DNA of 8,140 bases, from positions 1-8,140 of the forward strand of contig JAQQAK010000243.1 in assembly GCA_028527945.1 (NCBI GenBank), given 5' to 3'. The notes beneath the pieces are model-generated. The model was not told the origin of the DNA. It did not search any database and saw only the letters and a list, made by a program, of their open reading frames with translations. Origin of the DNA: Spirochaetaceae bacterium. GTDB taxonomy: Bacteria; Spirochaetota; Spirochaetia; UBA9216. Shown piece after piece: positions 1-6,661 of the stretch; position 1 is the stretch's first letter; each line of letters opens with the position of its first letter. The position numbers and the translations under genes are program-made.

Positions 1-807
1 TAAAGCTGTTAAGAAAAAGACAACCAAAGCACAAGCTTTAAACGTAAGTGGTATAGAAGAAAGCCATGCCTTATATCCCCATGGAGACAAAAGTATTAGT
101 AAAATCCTGCTGTCCTTCAAAAAAGAAAATAATGCCTCAAAAGCCAATATAATGACAAAGATATTCCTGTATTCCTTATATAAAATCGATGGGACAATAT
201 TACCTATTACAAAAAATAATAGAATTCCAGAAATCAATCCGGCCAAAGAACGTTCTACAACAATAGAATGAATATAATCTCTGTAACCCATTATTTGAGG
301 ATCAATAACAAGTCCCTCAGGGTCTGAATATTCAATATAAAAAACAACATCAGCTCCTGGTTTCAAAAGTATAGGAAAACCTCCCTTAATACTTCTAAAA
401 GGAGTCTCAAAAAGGGGAACATTATCTCCATACCTGAACTCAGGTAAAGCGTCATATCCTTCAGCACGCAACAATTCTGAATAATAATTCTTTGTTTTAT
501 TAGTAATTACTAATGGCTTAAGAAAGTCTTCGTTGTTGATTATATGAAGTTTAAGATAAGCATATTCTGATTTAATTTTTTCAGGTTTTTCAGCATCATA
601 TTTTTTATACTTTTTTATCTTATCAACATTGGAGATCGAAACCATATCAGAAGAACTATAAATTGAATAACTAACATTGACTGAACCGATATCTATTTTT
701 TTTATATCTGAATCGTAATTAACAAAAAAAATAATAACAAATGAACATAGAACTACAGACAAAAGCAAAAAAGTCAAATAATTTAGATCTTTTTTTTGAT
801 AAATCAC
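1..807 (-). CDS. 7TM-DISM-like membrane sensor, partial (C-terminus beyond left edge)
   Basis: I translated this by hand: 269 codons stay open from a GTG at 807-805 to base 1. The GTG has a GAGG Shine-Dalgarno (817-814) six bases upstream. The overlapping ATG at 809-807 is followed at once by TGA, so it is not the start. Visible layout: a transmembrane segment at about residues 10-29; a beta-rich, probably extracytoplasmic region at about 30-180, ending in a stretch (FPILLKPGADVVFYIEY, then a DP near 169) like the DISM extracellular domain; then hydrophobic segments at about 187-209, 214-229 and 255-269, the last cut by the window edge. This order, one helix, an outer domain, then a multi-helix bundle, is that of 7TM-DISM receptors, whose signalling domain usually comes last and would be off-window. 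It follows the degenerate GGDEF gene by three bases and is probably cotranslated with it. The family call is inference; an unrelated polytopic protein is possible. Confidence 0.72.
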   Translation of the reverse strand, partial: MIYQKKDLNYLTFLLLSVVLCSFVIIFFVNYDSDIKKIDIGSVNVSYSIYSSSDMVSISNVDKIKKYKKYDAEKPEKIKSEYAYLKLHIINNEDFLKPLVITNKTKNYYSELLRAEGYDALPEFRYGDNVPLFETPFRSIKGGFPILLKPGADVVFYIEYSDPEGLVIDPQIMGYRDYIHSIVVERSLAGLISGILLFFVIGNIVPSILYKEYRNIFVIILAFEALFSFLKDSRILLILLSPWGYKAWLSSIPLTFKACALVVFFLTAL

Positions 808-810
808 ATT

Positions 811-1593
811 TTACCTCAAAGCAGAACCAAAAAACTTTTCATAGTCTTCACAAGGAAGTTCTGCTGTACTTATAGAAATTTCCATTTCTGAAAAAGATTT
901 TATCTTTTCAATAAAAACCTGAATAAACTCCAAGTCAGTATTTGAAACCATAATGCAAAATTCTCTTGTAACAGTGTAGCCAAGAATATCACTTTTTCTT
1001 ACAACTGATTTTAACATCTCAGCGCCAGAAATAATATCTTTGATAGAAATAGTTTTTAAACTTATAATAATCAAAAAAGAAGTCTGCCCAAAATTACGAC
1101 ATCTAAAATCCTCTTCTTTAATTTTTGACATAAGGTAGGTATGATTAAACAAGCCTGTTATTGGCTCTATCATCTTTAAGCGTTCAATCTCTGAATCCGC
1201 AATTAATTTCTCAGATAATAACTTGTTTAATTCTTCTCTAAGTTCCAAAGCATCAAAGTCTGCAGCAATTGTATCAAGTATCAGATTCCTTCCACAGGCA
1301 CATTCAATACTTTGCCTGTTAACTTTCAGGCCTTCAGGTGGCGAATTATTTTCTTTCAGGGCTGAAGTAATTTTATTAGCCTTCCAGCTTTCATTTAAAA
1401 ATATTTCATCAGAGCCCGCGTAAAACCATCGTACAGGAAAAGGAAGTTTTTTTATTATAGAATCAGCCGCATTCGAAAAATCAGGCAGAGAGTTATTCAC
1501 ATTTTTTATCTTATAGTACAAGAAAAAACAAAGCAAAAATAACGCAAGGCATAAAATGAAAATAAAAAAAACTACAAATGTCAGCGGGCTCAT
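811..1593 (-). CDS. Membrane-anchored PAS-like / degenerate GGDEF protein
   Basis: The 260-residue protein has one N-terminal transmembrane helix (about 4-26), a possible PAS-like domain (about 50-110; PFPVRWFYAGSDEIFLNESW resembles a PAS start), a probable coiled linker (about 117-141) and a C-terminal GGDEF-like domain. The GGDEF assignment rests on EPITGLFNHTYL (143-154, compare DxLTGLxNRxYL) and on VTREFCIMVSNTD (208-220), aligned with the GGDEF loop and its following strand. The signature is VTREF instead of GGDEF, the usual metal-binding Asp of the first strand is replaced (IIISLKT), and the region between them is shortened. It is therefore very unlikely to make cyclic di-GMP; a regulatory or dimerisation role is inferred. 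The ATG start puts the helix at the N-terminus, but the ribosome site is weak (GGTG about 12 bases upstream). The receptor gene follows directly, suggesting a partner. Confidence 0.8.
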   Translation of the reverse strand: MSPLTFVVFFIFILCLALFLLCFFLYYKIKNVNNSLPDFSNAADSIIKKLPFPVRWFYAGSDEIFLNESWKANKITSALKENNSPPEGLKVNRQSIECACGRNLILDTIAADFDALELREELNKLLSEKLIADSEIERLKMIEPITGLFNHTYLMSKIKEEDFRCRNFGQTSFLIIISLKTISIKDIISGAEMLKSVVRKSDILGYTVTREFCIMVSNTDLEFIQVFIEKIKSFSEMEISISTAELPCEDYEKFFGSALR

Positions 1594-1652
1594 ATGTTAA
1601 TATACACCGCAAAACATATACCACGCAATTATTGTTTAATTAATTATTGACT

Positions 1653-1672
1653 AAAAAGGCTCTTTAAAAAGC
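1653..1672 (-). terminator. Weak intrinsic-terminator-like hairpin after sppA
   Basis: On the minus strand, GCTTT and AAGAGC-type arms (five pairs including one U-G) close on a TTAA loop and are followed by C and five T. It lies 70-90 bases after the sppA stop, where a terminator would be expected. The stem is short, so read-through into the degenerate GGDEF gene is likely. Confidence 0.33.
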
Positions 1673-1691
1673 TGTAGTTTATCTGCTAGCC

Positions 1692-1713
1692 GATGCCTTA
1701 ACAGAAAGGCATC
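1692..1713 (-). repeat. 8-bp perfect inverted repeat in sppA 3' region
   Basis: GATGCCTT (1692-1699) and AAGGCATC (1706-1713) are perfect arms around a 6-base loop, 29 bases after the sppA stop. No T-run follows on either strand, so it is not a classical terminator. It could protect the 3' end of the sppA message or bind a regulator. The rest of the 148-base gap is AT-rich; a poor TTAATT/TATATG promoter match (1638-1643, 1615-1620) could serve the downstream gene. Confidence 0.5.
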
Positions 1714-1741
1714 AGTTAGTCAAAATAGTTTCAGATTATGC

Positions 1742-3346
1742 TCAACCTCTTCCTGAAAATAGTGTCTCTTCAACAACAGCCAAAGGTTCTTTGCATGAAA
1801 AATCTTTTAACTTTAGTTTAGCGATGTTAGTCAGAAGCTCAAGATCATCCTCATCATTCTTTGAAAGATTAGACAAAAGCTTCTCAGCTAGTCCCTGTTT
1901 TATTTCCGGATAAAATTTTATTGAAGCATTTTCTTTACCAGCCGCATTCATTGCAGCCTTTATCGCGGCACTCAAACCTCCAACAGAATCTACAAGTCCA
2001 TTTTCAGAAGCAGCAAGCCCAGGCCAAACACGCCCTCCGGCAATCTTTCGAACAGCGGTATTTTCAAGCTTTCTTGCAGAAGAAACAGTCTGAATAAAAC
2101 TTCCATACATATTTTCTATTTCACCATCTATAATTTGACGTTCTTTTTCTGTAATACTTCTGTAAGGCGAGCCAAGATCTGAATGTTCACCAATCCTGAT
2201 TGTATCATGAGTTAAACCAAGGCTATCTGAAAGCCTGTGCCAATTCAAATAAATGCTTATAACACCAATTGAACCAGTCAACGTAGTAGGAAGAGCAAAT
2301 GTTTTTTCTCCACAGCAGGACATCCAATACCCTCCTGACCCAGCTACTTCTGACATTGATACAATAAGAGGCTTTTTATCAGCAAGAAGACGTAGCTCTG
2401 AAGTTATATCTTCTGAAGCAATAGCAGAACCACCACCTGAATTGATTCTTAAAACAACAGCTTTTATTTTTTTATTTTCACGTATTTTCCTTATTACAGG
2501 AATAAACGATTCAGCGCCAACAGACTGCCCCAGAAGAGGATGTCTTTTTGAATGGCCGTCTATTATAGAACCTTCAAAAACAAGAACTGCAATCTGTGAT
2601 GACTTAAAAGAGAACTTGCCGCCAATTTTATCAGGCAGTTTTTTTATCTTAAACTCTTTATCACCACCATCTTTCCATCTTTCAAGGAATTCTGAAGAAG
2701 TTGCAACCTCATCAATCCAGCTCTCATCCTCTGCTACTGACGCGGGATAAACTTTACCATCGAGCAATAGTTGTAAATCATCACTTGTTTTACCAAAACC
2801 AGAAATTATCTTTGCTTTAAGTTCTGCCATAACCGAGTTTAAATAAAACTCATACTGCTCTTTATTTGCGTCCTGAAGCCTGTCTGTACTAAAACGATCG
2901 CCAGCACTTTTATACTCAGCTCGGCGAACAACCTCAGCCTCAACACCAAAACGTCTTAAAAACCTTGAAGTAAATGAAAAGGACTGTGATATTCCGGGAA
3001 ACTTTAAACTACCAAGAGGGTGAATAATTCTAAATGAGCAGAATGACGCAATATATAGCTCTTTTACCCCATAAGAGGCAGCATAAAAATACACCTCTTT
3101 ACCATTTTCTTTAAGCTTTTCAATTCTTTCACAAATTTCTTCTAGCCCGGCAAAAAGTGAGACAGTAAAATCTGTTCTACATTCTATAAATATTTTATCA
3201 ACATCTTTCTGCTTTAAAAGCATCTCTGTTTTTATATAAAATTGGTCGAATCTAAATCCTTCTTTATCAGCAGCAGACATAAGCCCCTTTGTCTGTATTC
3301 CGGTTTCCCGGTATGCTCCTGATAGAACAATTTTGTAGTATTTCAT
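1742..3346 (-). CDS. sppA: Signal peptide peptidase SppA, 67K type (S49 serine protease)
   Basis: The 534-residue protein has the tandem two-domain layout of long SppA, a Ser/Lys protease that degrades cleaved signal peptides at the membrane. The N-terminal half carries the general base in AEYKSAGDRF (Lys146, compare YKSAxEPF in E. coli SppA). The C-terminal half carries the oxyanion region RINSGGGSA (300-308), the nucleophile in EVAGSGGYWMS (Ser337), and the following LTGSIGVI motif (356-363). Both catalytic residues are present, so it should be active as the usual tetramer. Unlike the 618-residue E. coli protein, it shows no N-terminal membrane helix or signal peptide: it begins MKYYKIVLSGAYRETG. 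The ATG has AAGGA six bases upstream, inside the end of the preceding gene, three bases away, so translation is probably coupled. Identification is firm; membrane attachment is unclear. Confidence 0.93.
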   Translation of the reverse strand: MKYYKIVLSGAYRETGIQTKGLMSAADKEGFRFDQFYIKTEMLLKQKDVDKIFIECRTDFTVSLFAGLEEICERIEKLKENGKEVYFYAASYGVKELYIASFCSFRIIHPLGSLKFPGISQSFSFTSRFLRRFGVEAEVVRRAEYKSAGDRFSTDRLQDANKEQYEFYLNSVMAELKAKIISGFGKTSDDLQLLLDGKVYPASVAEDESWIDEVATSSEFLERWKDGGDKEFKIKKLPDKIGGKFSFKSSQIAVLVFEGSIIDGHSKRHPLLGQSVGAESFIPVIRKIRENKKIKAVVLRINSGGGSAIASEDITSELRLLADKKPLIVSMSEVAGSGGYWMSCCGEKTFALPTTLTGSIGVISIYLNWHRLSDSLGLTHDTIRIGEHSDLGSPYRSITEKERQIIDGEIENMYGSFIQTVSSARKLENTAVRKIAGGRVWPGLAASENGLVDSVGGLSAAIKAAMNAAGKENASIKFYPEIKQGLAEKLLSNLSKNDEDDLELLTNIAKLKLKDFSCKEPLAVVEETLFSGRG

Positions 3347-3349
3347 ATG

Positions 3350-3877
3350 TTATCCTTCTATTCTCTCAAGTATTCCAATATAGATGCTGCTAAGAGGAGC
3401 CTCTTCGACTGCGTCCTCTTCAAGTAATTCAGAATCAGCATCTATAACATCATCTTCAACTTCTTCATCATTTAGCTCATTTTCCTGTTTTTCTACAAAA
3501 ACAGAATCTTCATATATACGATATAAAAACTTCCATTTACTTTTTCCGCTTCTTACAAGCTTTAATAAAAAATGCTCACCATCCTGAAATGTACAGTTAA
3601 TATTACAGTTATCAAAATCAACAAAATCAGCAGTATATAAAGCCCTAAAAGATTCACCATCAATGGTAAAAATAATAAAAGACTTATCTACAAATTCGAT
3701 CTGGCTTATTCCCATATACGGAAAAGAATAGTCTGCATCAGAAGAAACAAGAGTACCATCAATCTGCTCAACCAAATAAGTTTGAGCATTCCAAAGACCT
3801 TTCAAAACCTCAGAAGGTGCCTCAGCAAATAAAAAATAAGGCGAGATTATAAATAGTATTAACGCAATCTTTTTCAT
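3350..3877 (-). CDS. Exported protein with acidic C-terminal tract, function unknown
   Basis: I do not recognise this 175-residue protein. It starts with a clear Sec signal peptide (KK, then hydrophobic residues 4-17) and could be cut after Ala18 or Ala20 (AEA, AxA type). No lipobox Cys is present. The mature part, about residues 22-130, alternates polar and hydrophobic residues as in a beta-rich domain and holds two cysteines four apart (Cys91, Cys95) that could pair. Residues 132-159 are strongly acidic and presumably disordered, and the protein ends with a short hydrophobic strand (SIYIGIL). The start is well supported: GAGG five bases upstream overlaps the TGA of the small membrane protein gene. 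Position between that gene and sppA, with gaps of 7 and 3 bases, says the three are co-expressed. A periplasmic envelope role is only inference. Confidence 0.85.
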   Translation of the reverse strand: MKKIALILFIISPYFLFAEAPSEVLKGLWNAQTYLVEQIDGTLVSSDADYSFPYMGISQIEFVDKSFIIFTIDGESFRALYTADFVDFDNCNINCTFQDGEHFLLKLVRSGKSKWKFLYRIYEDSVFVEKQENELNDEEVEDDVIDADSELLEEDAVEEAPLSSIYIGILERIEG

Positions 3878-3884
3878 CTAAACC

Positions 3885-3965
3885 TCACTTATAAAATCTT
3901 AATATGAGCAGAATAACAACCAATACAGCGTAAGTTACCCACCAGATCTGATCACTTCTTTTCAT
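3885..3965 (-). CDS. 26-residue single-pass membrane miniprotein
   Basis: This short gene encodes 26 residues: a basic start (MKR), a tandem Trp (WW, residues 8-9), an uninterrupted hydrophobic helix (about 8-22, IWWVTYAVLVVILLIL) and a basic end (RFYK). The GAGG ribosome site (3976-3973) is seven bases before the ATG, the same GTGAGGTTT context as the next gene. Its TGA overlaps the ribosome site of the exported-protein gene, which suggests translational coupling. It is the first gene of the operon ending in sppA. With charges at both ends the orientation is not obvious. Small single-helix proteins often act as regulators or membrane anchors for larger partners; SppA, which here lacks its own helix, is an obvious candidate, but this is inference. 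A chance ORF is the alternative, less likely given the ribosome site and composition. Confidence 0.68.
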   Translation of the reverse strand: MKRSDQIWWVTYAVLVVILLILRFYK

Positions 3966-3983
3966 ATAGAAACCTCACAGACT

Positions 3984-4012
3984 ATTTTCATGTTAATAAC
4001 AACCTCAGTCAA
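3984..4012 (-). promoter_or_regulatory. Candidate promoter of the miniprotein-sppA operon
   Basis: On the minus strand, TTGACT (4012-4007) is a near-consensus -35. A 17-base spacer leads to GAAAAT (3989-3984), a four-of-six -10. Transcription would start near 3977, leaving a leader of about a dozen bases that begins at the ribosome site. The good -35 and spacing support it; the -10 is weak. Confidence 0.45.
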
Positions 4013-4045
4013 GCACTTTAGAGTTTTTACAAGGATAGCAGAAAT

Positions 4046-4073
4046 ATCCGCAAAATAATATTGTATTGCGGAT
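4046..4073. promoter_or_regulatory. Palindromic operator candidate in the divergent region
   Basis: ATCCGCAA (4046-4053) and TTGCGGAT (4066-4073) are perfect 8-base arms separated by 12 bases, so their centres are 20 bases (about two helical turns) apart. The right arm contains the arcC -35. Genes on both sides point away, and the arcC -10 lies downstream, so a repressor or activator site is more likely than a terminator despite the T-run after it. The regulator is unknown. Confidence 0.5.
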
Positions 4074-4094
4074 TTTTATAACCGATTCTATAAT
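4066..4094 (+). promoter_or_regulatory. arcC promoter
   Basis: TTGCGG (4066-4071), a 17-base spacer and a perfect TATAAT (4089-4094) form a good sigma-70-type promoter. Transcription would start near 4101, giving a leader of about 63 bases. The -35 sits inside the right arm of the palindrome at 4046-4073, which implies control at that site. Confidence 0.65.
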
Positions 4095-4104
4095 TATTGA
4101 AGCT

Positions 4105-4131
4105 CTTTCAAAACTAACAAGGCTTTGAAAG
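4105..4131 (+). repeat. Leader hairpin upstream of arcC
   Basis: CTTTCAAA (4105-4112) and TTTGAAAG (4124-4131) are perfect arms around an 11-base loop, with two further pairs possible across a bulge. It falls at the very start of the predicted arcC transcript and has no following T-run. A 5' stem of this kind could stabilise the message; no known riboswitch fold is recognised. Confidence 0.45.
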
Positions 4132-4163
4132 CTGCTTAATTGAAAAATGCTTCTGGAGGTTGT

Positions 4164-5141
4164 ATGAGAAAAGCTGTTGTTGAAAAAAAGAAATCTAAAG
4201 ATCTGGCGGTTGTGGCTCTTGGCGGAAACGCAATTATAAGAAAAGGTGAAAAAGGAGACATTCACCAGCAATTTGCCAATACAAGAGAGTCAATGAAACC
4301 AATCGTTAAGTTCTTGAGTGAAGGTTATAACTTTATACTAACCCATGGAAACGGACCTCAGGTAGGCAATCTTATGATGATGGCAACAGCAGCTAAAGGA
4401 AATGTACCAGACGTTCCTTTAGGAGTAGCAGACGCCATGACAGAAGGATCGCTTGGCTACATGATAGAACAATGTCTTCAAAACATAATGATAAAGAATG
4501 GGATTTGGCGGAATATTGTAACAATACCAACTCAAGTGCTGGTTGATAAAAACGATCCATCTCTAAAATATCCGACAAAACCTATTGGACCATTTTTTAC
4601 CGAAGAAGAAGCTAAAAAAATTCAAAAAGATACAAACTGGATAATGAAAGAAGATTCAGGAAGAGGGTTCAGACGTTTTGTAGCATCTCCCTACCCTATA
4701 GATATTGTTGAAAAAGACGCAATAAAATTACTTTTGGAAAATAATTATGTAGTGATATCCGGAGGTGGTGGTGGAATTCCTGTTTTTTATGAAAAAGATA
4801 AAACCATTGAGGGAATTGATTGTGTAATAGACAAAGATCTTGCAAGTATGAAAATTGCCTTAGCAACAGGGGCAAAAACTTTTATCATCATTACAAGTGT
4901 TGCTGAAGTATGCATAAACTTTGGAAAAAAGAACGAAGAAAAAATTAAAAGAATGACACTTGCCGAAGCAAAATATTACTACAATGATGGACAATTCGGA
5001 GAAGGTTCAATGGCTCCTAAAATTATGGCAGCAATTGAATTTATCCAGGCTGATCCGCATCATAAAGTTATAATTACTGATGTAGTCAACCTGGAAGCAG
5101 CAATGGAAGGTGAAGCAGGAACAACTATTGTAGCTTACTGA
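4164..5141 (+). CDS. arcC: Carbamate kinase
   Basis: The 325-residue cytoplasmic enzyme interconverts carbamoyl phosphate plus ADP with ATP, CO2 and ammonia, usually the last, ATP-yielding step of arginine/citrulline or related ureido catabolism. It is an amino-acid-kinase-fold protein of normal family length. Motifs: VVALGGNAI (16-24), THGNGPQVGN (60-69, phosphate and substrate binding), ISGGGGGIPV (198-207), VIDKDLAS (221-228) and, near the end, GSMAPKI. All the usual signatures are intact. The ATG is chosen over an upstream in-frame TTG at 4140 because GGAGG (4155-4159) lies just before it, although the 4-base spacer is tight, and because the extra residues are not family-like. No arginine deiminase or carbamoyltransferase is in view; the nearest metabolic partner is the convergent PLP enzyme, overlapped by 7 bases. 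The promoter region suggests regulation by a dimeric DNA-binding protein. Confidence 0.95.
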   Translation: MRKAVVEKKKSKDLAVVALGGNAIIRKGEKGDIHQQFANTRESMKPIVKFLSEGYNFILTHGNGPQVGNLMMMATAAKGNVPDVPLGVADAMTEGSLGYMIEQCLQNIMIKNGIWRNIVTIPTQVLVDKNDPSLKYPTKPIGPFFTEEEAKKIQKDTNWIMKEDSGRGFRRFVASPYPIDIVEKDAIKLLLENNYVVISGGGGGIPVFYEKDKTIEGIDCVIDKDLASMKIALATGAKTFIIITSVAEVCINFGKKNEEKIKRMTLAEAKYYYNDGQFGEGSMAPKIMAAIEFIQADPHHKVIITDVVNLEAAMEGEAGTTIVAY

Positions 5142-6601
5142 TATTTGGCAAGAAGTCCTGTTTTTTCATTAAACTCGTTAATTTCCTTATCCCATTCATC
5201 AGCCTTAGAAAATTGATCGCTCCAGTAGTTATCATCATACCACTGAGCGTTAAGCTCTTCTACAGTTTTTCCTTGCTGTTCTACCCAGGTAAAATACTTC
5301 AAATTGTGCATACGTTTTTTCTCATAATATGTAGTCTCAATCAGATTCTCTATACCTGCCCCCATCAAATAACGTTCATAACATACAGCAGCCTTTTCAT
5401 GATTATACTCACCATACTTTCCGCGGTATTCAACAAGACGTGAACCATACATTTCCATAGAATCTGTAGCAAGAGTAAAAACAGTATCATTTTCATTCAT
5501 TTCATAGTATTTTGCCATTTTTATAGCTCCAAGCATATTGGCAATTGAAGAGATTCCAAGATAACAAAGTTTTGATATAACGGCTTCAGAAACGCCCTGC
5601 TCTCTCAGATAATCATGACCAGCTTCTTCATTAAAAAGCCTCATTATTCTTATAACAGCTTCATCATCTATTCCGGCAGCCATATCCATACTTTTGATAT
5701 TATGAACCCAAGGAACATGCTTATCACCTATACCTTCTATTCTATGGCCTCCAAAGCCATTGTAAAGCAGTGTTGGACATTGAACCGCCTCACCGGCACA
5801 AAGTTTCATTGAAGGAAAAACAGTTTTAAGATATTCACCTGAACCAAGTGTTCCCGCAGAACCCTGAGTTAGAAAAAGTCCTGAAAAACGCTGCCCGTCC
5901 TTTTTATTGGCATTGAAAACTTCTTCCATTGCCGGCCCGGTTACAGCATAATGCCACATTGGGTTTCCGATCTCTGAAAATTGATTAAGGTTTACAATCT
6001 GATTCCCTCTCTCAACTTCAAGTTCTTTACATTTATCGTATATTTCTTTTACGTTACTTTCACATCCATGTGTGGCAAATACTTCAGCTCCAAGTTTATT
6101 AAGCCAATTAAATCTTTCCTCAGACATTTCTTCAGGTAAGATCGCAATTGAATCACATCCTAACAAGCAAGAATTATAAACTCCGCCGCGGCAGTAGTTT
6201 CCTGTTGAAGGCCATAAAGCTTTTTGAGTTGTAGGATCAAAACGTCCGGTTACAAGCTTTTCAACAAGGGGACCAAATGTCGCTCCAACTTTATGAGCTC
6301 CTGTTGGAAAAAACTTTCCTACCAACATAAAAACCCGGGCTTTAATTCCCGTAATTTCTTTTGGTAATTCAATATAATTTACATCACCAAATTGACCACC
6401 GGTTTGTGTTGGTTCATTCTTCCAGGTAATTCTAAATAAATTTAATGAATTAAGCTCCTGCATTCCCACATCTTTGAGTTCTTTTTTTATTCCTTCAGGA
6501 ATAAGCTCTGGATTACGCATTTGAGCATATGTAGGAATTATGATATTACGTTCTTTGCATCTCTGAATTGTATTTTTCAAGACCTGTTCATTTATTTTCA
6601 T
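5135..6601 (-). CDS. Fold-type II PLP-dependent enzyme, TrpB/threonine synthase-like, substrate unknown
   Basis: The 488-residue protein belongs to the tryptophan-synthase-beta/cysteine-synthase superfamily. FPTGAHKVGATF (98-109) carries the Schiff-base lysine (Lys104) in a TGAHK setting close to that of TrpB. STGNYCRGG (132-140) matches the Ser-x-Gly-Asn loop that contacts the cofactor. GSAGTLGSGEYL (247-258) is the glycine-rich phosphate-binding loop. The chain is longer than cysteine synthase because of N- and C-terminal extensions; the tail is rich in Trp, Tyr and acidic residues. Members do beta- or alpha,beta-elimination and replacement on amino acids. The substrate cannot be read here. 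Facing carbamate kinase suggests amino-acid or ureido breakdown; diaminopropionate lyase and the ornithine-pathway thiolase beta subunit are distant possibilities. GAGG lies nine bases before the ATG. It is cytoplasmic, with no signal peptide. Confidence 0.9.
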   Translation of the reverse strand: MKINEQVLKNTIQRCKERNIIIPTYAQMRNPELIPEGIKKELKDVGMQELNSLNLFRITWKNEPTQTGGQFGDVNYIELPKEITGIKARVFMLVGKFFPTGAHKVGATFGPLVEKLVTGRFDPTTQKALWPSTGNYCRGGVYNSCLLGCDSIAILPEEMSEERFNWLNKLGAEVFATHGCESNVKEIYDKCKELEVERGNQIVNLNQFSEIGNPMWHYAVTGPAMEEVFNANKKDGQRFSGLFLTQGSAGTLGSGEYLKTVFPSMKLCAGEAVQCPTLLYNGFGGHRIEGIGDKHVPWVHNIKSMDMAAGIDDEAVIRIMRLFNEEAGHDYLREQGVSEAVISKLCYLGISSIANMLGAIKMAKYYEMNENDTVFTLATDSMEMYGSRLVEYRGKYGEYNHEKAAVCYERYLMGAGIENLIETTYYEKKRMHNLKYFTWVEQQGKTVEELNAQWYDDNYWSDQFSKADEWDKEINEFNEKTGLLAKYQ

Positions 6602-6632
6602 CTATTTAAACCTCATTTTTAAGACTGCATTT

Positions 6633-6661
6633 ATTCTAACATGGCTATTTAAATAGAACAA
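6633..6661 (-). promoter_or_regulatory. Candidate promoter of the PLP enzyme gene, with flanking palindromes
   Basis: On the minus strand, TTGTTC (6661-6656), a 17-base spacer and TAGAAT (6638-6633) suit a promoter. The spacer is filled by a perfect 12-base palindrome CTATTTAAATAG (6645-6656). A second palindrome, ACAATATTGT (6665-6674), lies just upstream of the -35; its AATATTGT also occurs in the loop of the arcC palindrome. These could be operators; AT-rich palindromes also arise by chance. Confidence 0.42.

Noticed and set aside
807..809. ATG at 809-807 as start of the receptor gene
   Set aside because: The next codon is TGA; the overlapping GTG opens the long frame.
1..1593. A single receptor gene broken by a point mutation at 811-813
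   Set aside because: A ribosome site sits exactly before the GTG, the first protein ends where a GGDEF domain should, and the second begins with a typical membrane start, so two genes are more likely; kept as a finding only for the shared frame.
2253..2750. 165-codon plus-strand reading frame opposite sppA
   Set aside because: It is antisense to a catalytic part of SppA, has no ribosome site, and its composition is what the reverse of that gene gives.
4046..4077. Palindrome plus T-run as an intrinsic terminator
   Set aside because: Both flanking genes point away from it and the arcC -10 lies downstream of it; its right arm forms the -35.
4140..4163. TTG start for carbamate kinase giving eight more residues
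   Set aside because: The GGAGG site would lie inside the coding part, and the ATG at 4164 follows it directly and matches family N-termini better.
4005..4271. Minus-strand frame across the arcC leader
   Set aside because: It runs through the arcC promoter and into conserved arcC codons, with low-complexity Phe/Ser-rich product; a shadow frame.
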